Shown: positions 7,191-15,782, counted from the first letter of the stretch. The stretch is DNA of 33,559 nt from an uncultured Phascolarctobacterium sp. (GCA_900547415.1 URGS01000021.1:1-33559), one strand, 5' to 3'. The notes: generated by a model from the letters alone, not told the origin. Numbers and translations: made by a program.

Positions 7191-7243
7191 ATACCTGTAA
7201 TAAGGATTATATGAAGCTGATGATGAAAAAGGAGAGATGAAGA

Positions 7244-8257
7244 ATGGTTATCGTATTCAAACCTGGAGCACCTGAGGAAAATAAAGCAAAGATGAAAGCG
7301 AATTTGGAGCGTCAGGGCTACCAAATTAATGAGATTAACGGCGTTAATATGACTATTTTCGGTATCATTGGTGATACCAGTGCCCTTGATATTAATATGC
7401 TGCGTATTGATGAAGCAGTTGACAAGGTAATGCGTGTACAGGAGCCCTTCAAGCGTGCTAATAGAGCCTTCCACCCCAGTGACAGTATTGTAGATGTAAG
7501 CGGCGTTCCTGTCGGCGGACGCAAAATTCAGGTTATTGCAGGTCCCTGCTCCGTAGAATCTGTAGAGCAGGTTACCGGTATTGCAAAGTCTGTAAAAATT
7601 GGCGGTGCAACTATGCTGCGTGGCGGTGCCTTCAAGCCTCGTACCTCTCCTTATTCCTTCCAAGGCTTAAAGGAGCTGGGGCTTGATTACCTTAAAGAAG
7701 CTAAGGAAGCAACTGATCTGCCCATCGTAACAGAGATTATGTCCACTGAATACCTGGATCGCTTTGTGGAGGATGTAGACCTGATTCAGGTTGGTGCCCG
7801 CAACATGCAGAACTTTGAGCTGCTGAAGGCTCTTGGCAAAACCAATAAGCCTATTTTATTAAAACGCGGTCTGTCTGCTACCATTGAAGAATGGATTATG
7901 TCCGCTGAATACATTATGGCAGGCGGTAATGAGAACGTTATCCTTTGTGAGCGTGGTATTCGTACCTTTGAGCATTACACCCGCAATACCCTTGATTTAA
8001 GTGCTATTCCTGCAGTTAAAAAGCTGAGCCATCTTCCTGTAGTAGTTGACCCCAGTCATGCAGCAGGTCTGTGGTGGATGGTAGAGCCTCTGGCTAAGGC
8101 AGCAGTTGCTGTTGGTGCAGACGGCCTTTTAATTGAGGTTCACAATGATCCTGAGCATGCTCTTTGCGACGGCGCTCAGTCCCTTAGACCTGAGAGGTTT
8201 GCTAAGTTGATGGGTGAGTTGCAGGGAATTGCTCGTATAGTAGGTAGGGAGTTATAA
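7244..8257 (+). CDS. aroF: 3-deoxy-7-phosphoheptulonate synthase (type I-beta, with regulatory domain)
   Basis: Joins phosphoenolpyruvate and erythrose-4-phosphate, the first step of the shikimate pathway. At 337 residues it matches the Thermotoga-type enzyme. An N-terminal ferredoxin-like regulatory domain (about 1-75, starting MVIVFKPGAPEENKAKMKAN) precedes the TIM-barrel catalytic domain. The barrel shows AGPCSVES, GGATMLRGGAFKPRTSPYSF, LKRGLSATIEEW and VVDPSHAAG, all characteristic of this family (TIGR01361). In the Thermotoga enzyme that N-terminal domain mediates feedback inhibition by Tyr and Phe, so the same is likely here and would complement leader-peptide attenuation. GGAGAG lies just upstream of the ATG. 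It is the first structural gene after the attenuator; tyrA follows after a 217-bp gap. The symbol follows common annotation of this family. Confidence 0.93.
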   Translation: MVIVFKPGAPEENKAKMKANLERQGYQINEINGVNMTIFGIIGDTSALDINMLRIDEAVDKVMRVQEPFKRANRAFHPSDSIVDVSGVPVGGRKIQVIAGPCSVESVEQVTGIAKSVKIGGATMLRGGAFKPRTSPYSFQGLKELGLDYLKEAKEATDLPIVTEIMSTEYLDRFVEDVDLIQVGARNMQNFELLKALGKTNKPILLKRGLSATIEEWIMSAEYIMAGGNENVILCERGIRTFEHYTRNTLDLSAIPAVKKLSHLPVVVDPSHAAGLWWMVEPLAKAAVAVGADGLLIEVHNDPEHALCDGAQSLRPERFAKLMGELQGIARIVGREL

Positions 8258-8474
8258 TTTAGAGATGCACTATAAGGCGTCATCTTCGTTGTCAGGGCTT
8301 TGGCCTTTGATATAAGTAGGATTGTATTATGGCAGAGCTTGGCCCGATGAGAAGCTTGGTAGATTTGTAGATTTAGGGCAGGACGTTGGTATTATAGTGC
8401 CGGCTGCATTTTGCAGCCGCCTTTACCATACGTTTGTAGGATTGTAGTTTGGAAGTTTTGTTGAGGTGATTTTT
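8258..8474 (+). other. Unusually long gap between the DAHP synthase gene and tyrA
   Basis: All other junctions in this operon are under 50 bp, but this one is 217 bp. It holds an 8-bp perfect hairpin with a three-base loop (8401-8408 with 8412-8419) lacking a T run, and an 11-base direct repeat, gtaggattgta (8316-8326 and 8436-8446). A 13-codon frame at 8330 is preceded by AGGA but has no aromatic run. No gene or promoter is convincing. Confidence 0.4.
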
Positions 8475-9344
8475 ATGGAAGCTGGTTTTAGAAGCACTAC
8501 ATGGCAGGAGCTAAGCTTCGCTGTAATTGGTTTGGGGCTGATTGGAGGGTCCTTTGCCAAGGCTTTGCGCAGACTGCAGGTGCGGCAGATTATTGGTGTA
8601 GAAATGAATAAAGAATCCTTGGCTATGGCTAAGGAGCAGGGACTTGTTGACATTGCTCTTGCAGAGGCAGGACCGGAGCTGGCCCAGGCTGATGTAATTA
8701 TCTGTGCCATTTATCCTGAGGCTATTGCTGACTTTATTGAAAGTAATGTGCAGTTTTTCAAAGAAAATGCTTTGGTTACTGATGCTGCAGGAATTAAAGG
8801 TAATATGATTAGTTGTGTGCAGAAGGCATTGCCTAAGGGGATGGAGTTTATTTCCGGTCATCCTATGGCAGGTCGTCAGAGCAGCGGTCTGGCAATGTCT
8901 TCAGCAGATATTTTTGTTAATGCTAACTACATTATTGTTCCTGAGCATAATTCTGATACTGGGATTGAGTGGCTGGAAAGCTTTGCTAAGGCTTTAGGCT
9001 GTCGCAGTACAGTACGTGTGACTCCTGAGGAGCATGACAGCATCATTGCCTACACTAGTAATTTGCCCCACGTGACAGCTGTGGCTTTAATGGACAGTTC
9101 TTCCTTTGATGATAAAACTAAGTATTTTGTTGCAGGCAGCTTTAGAGATGGTACAAGAGTAGCTGATATTAATCCTGAGCTGTGGAGCAGCTTGTTTTTA
9201 GCTAACCGTAACAAGGTAGCTGAGGAAATTGATAGATATATGGAGCAGCTGACTCTGTGGCGTGATGCCCTAAGAGCTGGCGATGAAGAGCAGCTAAAGT
9301 CATTAATGAGGCTTGCTGCTGCTCGTAGGAAGGAGCTCTACTGA
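8475..9344 (+). CDS. tyrA: Prephenate dehydrogenase
   Basis: Oxidatively decarboxylates prephenate to 4-hydroxyphenylpyruvate, the Tyr branch. It has 289 residues, a monofunctional dehydrogenase without a chorismate mutase or ACT domain. NAD-binding motif GLGLIGGS lies at 19-26. The prephenate-binding segments GHPMAGRQSSG and the catalytic-His segment AYTSNLPH are present. The start at 8475 is favoured because GAGGTG sits six bases before it; the in-frame GTG at 8466 is part of that site. The stop overlaps the next start by one base (TGATG), implying translational coupling with aroB. With no ACT domain, allosteric control by Tyr is not obvious. Confidence 0.93.
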   Translation: MEAGFRSTTWQELSFAVIGLGLIGGSFAKALRRLQVRQIIGVEMNKESLAMAKEQGLVDIALAEAGPELAQADVIICAIYPEAIADFIESNVQFFKENALVTDAAGIKGNMISCVQKALPKGMEFISGHPMAGRQSSGLAMSSADIFVNANYIIVPEHNSDTGIEWLESFAKALGCRSTVRVTPEEHDSIIAYTSNLPHVTAVALMDSSSFDDKTKYFVAGSFRDGTRVADINPELWSSLFLANRNKVAEEIDRYMEQLTLWRDALRAGDEEQLKSLMRLAAARRKELY

Positions 9345-10408
9345 TGAAGAAAATTCACGTAGCTTTAGGCGAACATGCCTATGATATAGAAATTGCAAGA
9401 GGTATATTAGATAGCATTGGGCAAAAAACAGCGGCGCTGCTGCCAAAGGCTCGTATGGCGGCCATTGTCAGCGATACCAACGTAGCACCCTTGTATAGTG
9501 AGCGCTTAGTTCGCAGCTTGGAAGCATCAGGCTTGAAAACTGTTTTGCTTACAATTGAGGCTGGTGAGCAGAGCAAGAATATGAAGGTTTTAAGCAAAGT
9601 TTTGGAGCAGCTGGCGGAGTCCGGTATGACACGCTCCGATGTTTTGCTGACCTTAGGCGGCGGTGTGGTTGGTGATTTAGGTGGCTTTGCAGCAGCCAGC
9701 TTTATGCGTGGCATTGCCTTTATTCAGGTTCCCACATCGCTTTTAGCTCAGATTGACAGCAGCGTTGGCGGTAAGGTGGCAGTAGATTTAAAGGCTGGCA
9801 AAAATTTGGCAGGTGCCTTTTATCAGCCCAAGGCCGTATTTATTGATACGGAGCTTTTGGCAACCCTGCCTGTACGCTTTTTGCACGACGGCTTGGCGGA
9901 GGCTATTAAATATGGCTGCATTAAGGACGCTGCCTTGTTTGAAAAAATTGCTGCCTACGCTAGTGATGCAGAGCTTTTGGCAGATATTGACAGTGTGGTT
10001 GCTGCCTGCTGCAGTATTAAGGTCCGCATTGTGGAGCAGGACGAATTTGATACAGGTCTTAGGATGCTGCTGAATTTTGGTCATACCCTGGGACATGCTG
10101 TGGAGCAGCATTTTGGCTATAGCCACTTTACTCATGGCGAGGGTGTTGCCATTGGTATGTACCAGCTGACGAAACGGACGGAAGCGCTGGGGCTGACAAA
10201 GGCTGGAACAGCTGCAAGGATTAAAGAGGTTTTAGAAAAATACACCTTGCCTGTAGCTGCAGGAGTACCTAAGGAGGCTCTTCTGTCTACTATGGCCAAG
10301 GATAAGAAGAAGCAGGGTAGCAGCATTACCCTGATTATTTTGGAGTCCTTGGGACAAGGCGTTTTGAAGAAAATTTCCTGGCAGGAAATGCCAGAGTATT
10401 TGGAGTAA
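9344..10408 (+). CDS. aroB: 3-dehydroquinate synthase
   Basis: Converts DAHP to 3-dehydroquinate using NAD and a divalent metal, usually zinc. It has 354 residues, the typical length. Motifs: NAD-binding GGGVVGDLGGFAAASFMRG, VPTSLLAQIDSSVGGK, the metal-ligand region DGLAEAIKYG, and the two histidine-bearing segments NFGHTLGHAVE and HGEGVAIGM. It overlaps tyrA by one base and is followed after three bases by aroA, whose ribosome binding site GGAG lies within the last codons of aroB. Confidence 0.95.
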   Translation: MKKIHVALGEHAYDIEIARGILDSIGQKTAALLPKARMAAIVSDTNVAPLYSERLVRSLEASGLKTVLLTIEAGEQSKNMKVLSKVLEQLAESGMTRSDVLLTLGGGVVGDLGGFAAASFMRGIAFIQVPTSLLAQIDSSVGGKVAVDLKAGKNLAGAFYQPKAVFIDTELLATLPVRFLHDGLAEAIKYGCIKDAALFEKIAAYASDAELLADIDSVVAACCSIKVRIVEQDEFDTGLRMLLNFGHTLGHAVEQHFGYSHFTHGEGVAIGMYQLTKRTEALGLTKAGTAARIKEVLEKYTLPVAAGVPKEALLSTMAKDKKKQGSSITLIILESLGQGVLKKISWQEMPEYLE

Positions 10409-10411
10409 TAA

Positions 10412-11707
10412 ATGGAAAAGATTCGTGTTATACCTAGCAAGTTAAAAGGGAAAGTGTTGGTGCCATCGTCTAAAAGCATGGGCCATAGGGAGATAATCTG
10501 CGCAGGTCTGGCAGAGGGAACAAGCATTGTGGACAATATTAGTATGTCCAAGGATATAGAGGCTACCTGTCGCTGCTTAAAGGCCTTAGGCGTAAAAATA
10601 GAGTCTGTGGCAAGCAGCTTTGCTAGTCGCACTGCGCTGAAAATTACTGGTACCGGCAAAATTTTTGCCAATAGCTCTGCCGTAGATTGCGGTGAGTCTG
10701 GTTCGACTCTGCGTTTTTTTATTCCTCTAGGAGCAATGCTGGGGGAGACCTTTACCTTTCTTGGTCATGGCAAGCTTGTTTCCCGCCCATTGCAGGCATA
10801 TTACGATATTTTTACTGAACAGGCCATAGACTATACTAACGAAGCAGGTCAACTGCCATTGACGGTTAACGGGCACTTGCAGGCAGGAACCTATAGACTT
10901 CCAGGCAATGTTAGCAGCCAGTTCATCAGTGGTCTGCTGTTTGCGTTGCCTCTTTTGGAGGGGGACTCTATTATTGAACTTACGTCGTCATTAGAATCTT
11001 CCTCCTATGTTGATATGACACTGAGCTGTCTTGCCAAATATGGCATTAAGATTATTAACGAAAATCATCAGCGCTATTTTATACCTGGCAGTCAGCGTTA
11101 TCAGGCCCACAACAGCAATATTGAAGGGGACTGGTCCCAAGCTGCCTTTTGGGCTGTTGGCGGTGCCTTAGGCAAGGGCGTGATCTGCGAGGGCGTTGAC
11201 TTTGACGTACTTCAGGGAGACAGAGTCATTGTTGATATTATGAAATCTATGGGAGCTATGCTCCATAAGGAAGACTCTAGCTTATGTATAGAAAGCGGCA
11301 AAACACAGGGTACTACTATAGACGCTGCTGATTGTCCTGATATTATTCCTGTGTTAACTGTTTTGGCGTCAGTCAGCAGTGGCAGGACGGAAATTATTAA
11401 TGCAGGCCGACTGAGAATTAAGGAATGTGATCGTTTGGCTGCGATTAGCAGGGAGCTGAACAAGCTTGGCGCAGCTGTTACGGAGCTGCCTGAGGGACTT
11501 ATTATTGAAGGCAAGCCTGAGGGGCTCAAGGGAGGCGCAGATGTTGATGCGTGGAACGATCATCGTATTGCTATGAGCTTGGCCATTGCAGCTCAATGCT
11601 GCAGTGAACCCATAGTGCTCACTGGCGCAGGCAGCGTATCCAAGTCCTATCCTGAGTTTTGGCAGGACTACCAGAGTGTTGGCGGAAAAATAGAGGTATT
11701 AGCATGA
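10412..11707 (+). CDS. aroA: 3-phosphoshikimate 1-carboxyvinyltransferase (EPSP synthase)
   Basis: Transfers the enolpyruvyl group of PEP to shikimate-3-phosphate. It has 431 residues. The N-terminal shikimate-phosphate site reads SSKSMGHR. DCPDIIPVL carries a catalytic Asp; ECDRLAAI and NDHRIAMSLA are the late PEP-site motifs. The loop that in E. coli reads GNAGTAMRP reads GESGSTLRF here (about residues 92-100). This loop contacts PEP and glyphosate, so inhibitor sensitivity may differ from the E. coli enzyme; that is inference. The stop overlaps the aroC start (ATGA at 11704-11707), a sign of coupled translation. Confidence 0.94.
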   Translation: MEKIRVIPSKLKGKVLVPSSKSMGHREIICAGLAEGTSIVDNISMSKDIEATCRCLKALGVKIESVASSFASRTALKITGTGKIFANSSAVDCGESGSTLRFFIPLGAMLGETFTFLGHGKLVSRPLQAYYDIFTEQAIDYTNEAGQLPLTVNGHLQAGTYRLPGNVSSQFISGLLFALPLLEGDSIIELTSSLESSSYVDMTLSCLAKYGIKIINENHQRYFIPGSQRYQAHNSNIEGDWSQAAFWAVGGALGKGVICEGVDFDVLQGDRVIVDIMKSMGAMLHKEDSSLCIESGKTQGTTIDAADCPDIIPVLTVLASVSSGRTEIINAGRLRIKECDRLAAISRELNKLGAAVTELPEGLIIEGKPEGLKGGADVDAWNDHRIAMSLAIAAQCCSEPIVLTGAGSVSKSYPEFWQDYQSVGGKIEVLA

Positions 11708-12795
11708 GTGGAATATATGGAATGAATATAAAAATGGCTATTTATGGTGAGTCTCATGGAGTCTCCATTGGTCTTGTTTTAGACGGTGTTCCTCCTGGAT
11801 TGGAGCTGGATTTAGCTGCTATTGAAAAGGAAATGGCTCGCCGTGCTCCTGGCAGGGATGCTCTTAGTACACCTCGTAAGGAAAAGGACGCCTTTGAAAT
11901 TCAGAGCGGTTTTTTTGCAGGCAGAACCACAGGTACTCCCATATGTGCCATGATAAAAAATAGTGACCAGCATTCCAAGGATTACAGTATCATGAAAGAT
12001 AAAATGCGTCCTGGTCATGCAGACTACGCTGGCTTTGTTCATTATAAGGGCTGCAATGACTATCGTGGCGGCGGTTCTTTTTCCGGACGCCTGACAGCTC
12101 CATTGGTATTTGCAGGTGCTGTAGCTAAGCAGGCCTTGGCTCAATATGGAATTGTGGTGGGAGCACATATTCTGCAGATTGCTGATGTTCGGGAGAAGGG
12201 CTTTCCTGCTCTTGGTACCAATATAGAAATGCTGCATAATTTGGCGGCCAAGCCCTTTCCTGTTCTTGATGATAATATTGGCGAAGTAATGCAGCAGCGC
12301 ATTCTCAGTGCTAAGGCTGATTTGAATAGCGTTGGCGGTATTATTGAAACTATGGTGCTGAACGTACCTGCAGGTATAGGCAGTCCTTATTTTGACTCTG
12401 TAGAAAGCAGACTTAGCCATGGACTTTTCAGTGTGCCTGCTGTAAAGGGAGTAGAGTTTGGCGATGGCTTTGGCATGGCTGCATTAACAGGTGCAGAGGC
12501 CAATGATGAGCTTTATTATGATGCTTCTGGTCAGGTCAAGGCCTATAGTAATCATAACGGTGGTATTACTGGCGGTATTTCCAATGGTATGCCCATGCTT
12601 TTCCGTGTAGCTATTAAGCCTACTCCTTCTATTGCTAGGGAGCAGCGCACTATTAGCCTGTCACAGCAGGAAAATACCACTCTGACTATTACAGGCAGAC
12701 ACGACCCCTGCATTGTTCAAAGAGCAATACCTGTTATTGAAGCAGTAACCGCTTGGACAATTTGGGATTTGCTATTGGAAAGCAAAAAGTGGTAA
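11704..12795 (+). CDS. aroC: Chorismate synthase
   Basis: Eliminates phosphate from EPSP to give chorismate; the family requires reduced FMN. It has 363 residues. Signature segments: YGESHG near the N-terminus, MARRAPG, RGGGSFSGRLTAP, DSVESRLSHGLFSVPAVKGVEFG, NHNGGITGGISNGMP and GRHDPCIVQRAIPV, covering all three classical chorismate synthase patterns. The start at 11704 overlaps the aroA stop; an in-frame ATG at 11659 would reach 45 bases into aroA and is rejected. A second in-frame ATG six codons downstream remains possible. The gap to pheA is 42 bp with a fresh ribosome binding site. Confidence 0.95.
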   Translation: MSGIYGMNIKMAIYGESHGVSIGLVLDGVPPGLELDLAAIEKEMARRAPGRDALSTPRKEKDAFEIQSGFFAGRTTGTPICAMIKNSDQHSKDYSIMKDKMRPGHADYAGFVHYKGCNDYRGGGSFSGRLTAPLVFAGAVAKQALAQYGIVVGAHILQIADVREKGFPALGTNIEMLHNLAAKPFPVLDDNIGEVMQQRILSAKADLNSVGGIIETMVLNVPAGIGSPYFDSVESRLSHGLFSVPAVKGVEFGDGFGMAALTGAEANDELYYDASGQVKAYSNHNGGITGGISNGMPMLFRVAIKPTPSIAREQRTISLSQQENTTLTITGRHDPCIVQRAIPVIEAVTAWTIWDLLLESKKW

Positions 12796-12837
12796 GCTAT
12801 AGGTATAAAATTTTCAGGGAAAGCAGTGGAGGGGAAA

Positions 12838-13953
12838 ATGGAGCTTGATTTAGAAAAGATTAGATTGGAAATAGACAAGGCTGACAAAGAACTGGCCAGA
12901 GTTTTAGAGACAAGACTGGATCTGGTGATGCAGGTAGCAGCCTATAAGAAATCCAAGGGAATGCCTGTAAAGGACGTTGTTCGCGAGGCCAAGGTTATTA
13001 ATAAGGTTGTAGGCTATTTGGAAAATGATAAATATGCTCCTGCTATGCGCAGTATTATGCGCAGCGTTATTGATGCAGCCTGCGAGCTGGAGGAGGCGGA
13101 GCTGTCCGAGGAACATAACCGTACGCTTAAGATAGGCTGCTTTGGTCCAGAGGGTTCCTTTACCCACCAGGCTCTTGAGGAATATTTTCACGATAAAAAT
13201 TATGAGCGTGCTCATCACAATACCTTTGAGGAGGTTGTTAATGCAGTGAGCAAAGGCGAACTCAATTATGGCGTTTTGCCCATTGAAAATTCCTCTACTG
13301 GCGGCATTACAGAGGTATATGACCTTTTGCGTCATTACGATTGCAGTATTGTAGGAGAGCAGTGCGTCAAGATTGAGCAAAATCTTTTGGGTTGTGCAGG
13401 AGCGTCTCTGCAGACCATTAAAAAGGTGTATTCCCATCCCCAGGGCTTTAAGCAAAGCAAGGAATTCTTTAAGGATTATCCGCAAATGGAACAGCTTCCC
13501 TACTTTAGCACCTCTAAAAGTGCAGAGGAGGTAGCAGCCCGTCAGGATATTACTATAGGTGCGGTAGCTGGCAAAAAGGCTGCTGAGCTTTATGGTCTGC
13601 GTATTATTGCGCCTAATATTAACTATAATTCTAACAACTACACCCGCTTTGTTATTATTGCCAAAAATCCTGAGCTGGTGCCAGGTGCTGACAAAATTAC
13701 CTTAATCGTAGCTGTTAAGCACGAGGCTGGCTCTCTTTACAAGATGCTGGCAAGTTTTTATCATACTGGTCTTAATATGCTTAATATTGAGTCCCGTCCA
13801 ATGGAGGGAAAATCCTGGGAATATTTTTTTTATATTGATGTTACAGGTAATGTAAATGACCCTCTGGTAAAGGATTTGCTGGATGAGGTACGTGAAAAAT
13901 GTACCTATTGCAAGCTTTTAGGCAACTATCGTGCCTTTGCTCCCAGAGAATAG
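12838..13953 (+). CDS. pheA: Bifunctional chorismate mutase/prephenate dehydratase
   Basis: Converts chorismate to prephenate and then to phenylpyruvate, the Phe branch. It has 371 residues in three parts: AroQ-type chorismate mutase (about 1-90, with LDLVMQVAAYKKSKGMPV), prephenate dehydratase (about 97-275, GCFGPEGSFTHQAL through NNYTRFVII, whose TRF is the catalytic motif), and a C-terminal ACT domain (about 285-371) with HEAGSLYKML and NIESRP, the Phe-binding signatures. Phe feedback inhibition is therefore expected. The start is set at 12838 because GGAGGGG lies just before it; an upstream GTG overlaps that site. The chorismate mutase here also feeds TyrA, which lacks one. Confidence 0.95.
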   Translation: MELDLEKIRLEIDKADKELARVLETRLDLVMQVAAYKKSKGMPVKDVVREAKVINKVVGYLENDKYAPAMRSIMRSVIDAACELEEAELSEEHNRTLKIGCFGPEGSFTHQALEEYFHDKNYERAHHNTFEEVVNAVSKGELNYGVLPIENSSTGGITEVYDLLRHYDCSIVGEQCVKIEQNLLGCAGASLQTIKKVYSHPQGFKQSKEFFKDYPQMEQLPYFSTSKSAEEVAARQDITIGAVAGKKAAELYGLRIIAPNINYNSNNYTRFVIIAKNPELVPGADKITLIVAVKHEAGSLYKMLASFYHTGLNMLNIESRPMEGKSWEYFFYIDVTGNVNDPLVKDLLDEVREKCTYCKLLGNYRAFAPRE

Positions 13954-13962
13954 GAGGATGGA

Positions 13963-14772
13963 ATGAAAAAATATGGTTTATTAGGGGGCAAGCTAGGTCA
14001 TAGTCTGTCTCCTGCTATTCATCGATCCTTCTTTAAGCATATGGGAATTGAAGGCAGCTACGAGCTGCTGGAGACAGAGCTGGAGCATTTGCCTAAGCGT
14101 ATGAAGCAGCTCCGCAGGGAGTTTGCAGGAGTAAACGTTACTATTCCCCATAAGCTTCACGTTATCCCTTTTTTAGACGGTATTGCGCCTGAGGCTAAGG
14201 CTATTGGCGCCGTAAATACGATTTGCTTTACTGCTGCAGGAGCGTGGGGCTACAATACTGACTATTTTGGCTTTAAGCGTCTTTTGGAGTATAATAATAT
14301 TGAAATAAAAAACAAACTTGCAGTAGTGTTGGGCAGCGGCGGTGCTGCTAGGGCTGTAGTAAAATGCTTGACTGATAAGGGCGTAGGGGAGCTTTATTTA
14401 GTAACCCGCAAACCTGAGGCGGTGGATTCTGGCTTTAAGCAAATGTTTCCAGCTCTTGAAATTATTAGCTATGATGAATTATCACAGCTTAAGGGCGATG
14501 TACTAATCAACTGCACACCAGTAGGAATGTATCCCAAGGCAGATGCTTCGCCAATTGGTGCAGAGGTAAGTGCAGCCTTCGCAGCTTCTGTAGATTTGAT
14601 TTATAATCCTGCGGAAACCATGTTCTTGCGTCAGGCAAGGATGGCAGGAAAGCAGTCTGTAAATGGCCTTTTTATGCTTGTAGCTCAGGCTGTAGCAGCC
14701 CAGGAGCTGTGGCAGGGACAGCAGTATGACAGTGAGCTGATTATCAGGATTATGAGGGAGCTGCAGGTTTGA
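13963..14772 (+). CDS. aroE: Shikimate dehydrogenase
   Basis: Reduces 3-dehydroshikimate to shikimate with NADPH. It has 269 residues, the family length. The substrate-site segment HSLSPAIH is near the N-terminus, the catalytic Lys is in VTIPHK, the catalytic Asp in NTDYFGF, and the nucleotide motif is GSGGAARAV, followed by NCTPVGMYP. AGGAGG lies six bases before the ATG and nine bases separate it from pheA. Confidence 0.95.
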   Translation: MKKYGLLGGKLGHSLSPAIHRSFFKHMGIEGSYELLETELEHLPKRMKQLRREFAGVNVTIPHKLHVIPFLDGIAPEAKAIGAVNTICFTAAGAWGYNTDYFGFKRLLEYNNIEIKNKLAVVLGSGGAARAVVKCLTDKGVGELYLVTRKPEAVDSGFKQMFPALEIISYDELSQLKGDVLINCTPVGMYPKADASPIGAEVSAAFAASVDLIYNPAETMFLRQARMAGKQSVNGLFMLVAQAVAAQELWQGQQYDSELIIRIMRELQV

Positions 14773-14796
14773 AATTATACACAGGAGGATTGGCTC

Positions 14797-15345
14797 ATGA
14801 AGCATAAAAATATTGTCCTAATAGGCATGCCTGGCAGCGGCAAGACTACCTTCGGTAAAAAGCTGGCTGAGATTTTAGGCCGCAAGTTTTATGATGCAGA
14901 TGATGTTTTAGTCGCAAGGGAAAAGCATACTATCAAAGAGATTTTTGATGAGGGTGAAAAATGCTTTCGTGATGCAGAGACCAGAACTCTCCGCGAGCTT
15001 TCTAAGCTAGACGGCGTGGTAATCGCAACTGGCGGCGGTGCTGTCCTGCGTCCGGAAAATATGGAAATGCTTAAGGAGAACGGAATAGTTATTTTCATCA
15101 ACCGCAGTCCTGATAAAATTTATCATTGCATTAACGATAATTATCGTCCCCTTTTAGCAGATGATAAAATGAAGATTTATAACCTTTATGCAGAACGTAA
15201 GGATTTATACCAACGCTACGCTAATTACATAGTTCCTAATAATGGTGATTCAGAGGAAACAATTCATAAGCTGATTTGCCATGCTAAGGAGGTAATTAAG
15301 AGCGAAGGGAGCTATTGTTCTATTGATGATTTGAGGGAGTATTGA
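14797..15345 (+). CDS. aroK: Shikimate kinase
   Basis: Phosphorylates shikimate with ATP. It has 182 residues. The Walker A motif GMPGSGKTTF lies at 10-19, DADD (about 32-35) and FRDAETRTL hold the shikimate-binding Asp and Arg, and ATGGGAVL is the conserved Gly loop. NDNYRPLL contains the lid arginine region. AGGAGG precedes the ATG. The C-terminal tail (about 165-182) extends slightly past the usual end and overlaps or abuts aroQ. Confidence 0.94.
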   Translation: MKHKNIVLIGMPGSGKTTFGKKLAEILGRKFYDADDVLVAREKHTIKEIFDEGEKCFRDAETRTLRELSKLDGVVIATGGGAVLRPENMEMLKENGIVIFINRSPDKIYHCINDNYRPLLADDKMKIYNLYAERKDLYQRYANYIVPNNGDSEETIHKLICHAKEVIKSEGSYCSIDDLREY

Positions 15346-15350
15346 TTATT

Positions 15351-15782
15351 GTGCGTAAAATATTAGTTATAAATGGGCCTAATATAAATATGCTAGGCAT
15401 TCGTGAAAAAAATATTTATGGCAGACAGGACTATAAAAGCTTGTGTGAGTATCTGCGTGCAGTAGCTTTTCAGCTGGGTATTGAAATTGAACTTTACCAA
15501 AGCAATTACGAAGGAGATATTGTAACTGTTATTCAGCAGGCTTATGGTAAATTTGACGGTATTGTTATCAATCCGGCTGCCTTTACTCATTACAGCATTG
15601 CAATTCTTGATGCTTTGAAGGCAGTAAATATTCCAACTATTGAGGTGCATATCAGCAATATCCACCAAAGAGAAGAATTCCGCCATAAATCCGTAACTGC
15701 ACCTGCCTGCGTAGGACAGATTTGCGGACTTGGATTTAAGGGGTATGCTTTGGCTTTGGAATATTTAGCAGATATGGAATAA
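15351..15782 (+). CDS. aroQ: Type II 3-dehydroquinate dehydratase
   Basis: Dehydrates 3-dehydroquinate to 3-dehydroshikimate by the type II mechanism. It has 143 residues, a normal length for the dodecameric enzyme. INGPNINMLG near the N-terminus is followed by the catalytic Tyr in NIYG, NPAAFTHYSIAI, and EVHISNIHQREEFRHKS with the catalytic His. I chose GTG at 15351, which gives the usual start MRKILVINGPN and leaves 11 bases to GAGGGAG. A TTG at 15342 overlapping the aroK stop would add three residues but lies only two bases from that site. It is the last gene of the operon and completes the seven shikimate steps. Confidence 0.92.
   Translation: MRKILVINGPNINMLGIREKNIYGRQDYKSLCEYLRAVAFQLGIEIELYQSNYEGDIVTVIQQAYGKFDGIVINPAAFTHYSIAILDALKAVNIPTIEVHISNIHQREEFRHKSVTAPACVGQICGLGFKGYALALEYLADME

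Noticed and set aside
7019..7240. A 73-codon plus-strand frame over the aro leader
   Set aside because: It overlaps the leader peptide in another frame, runs through the attenuator hairpin, and lacks a ribosome binding site; the 34-codon leader explains the region better.
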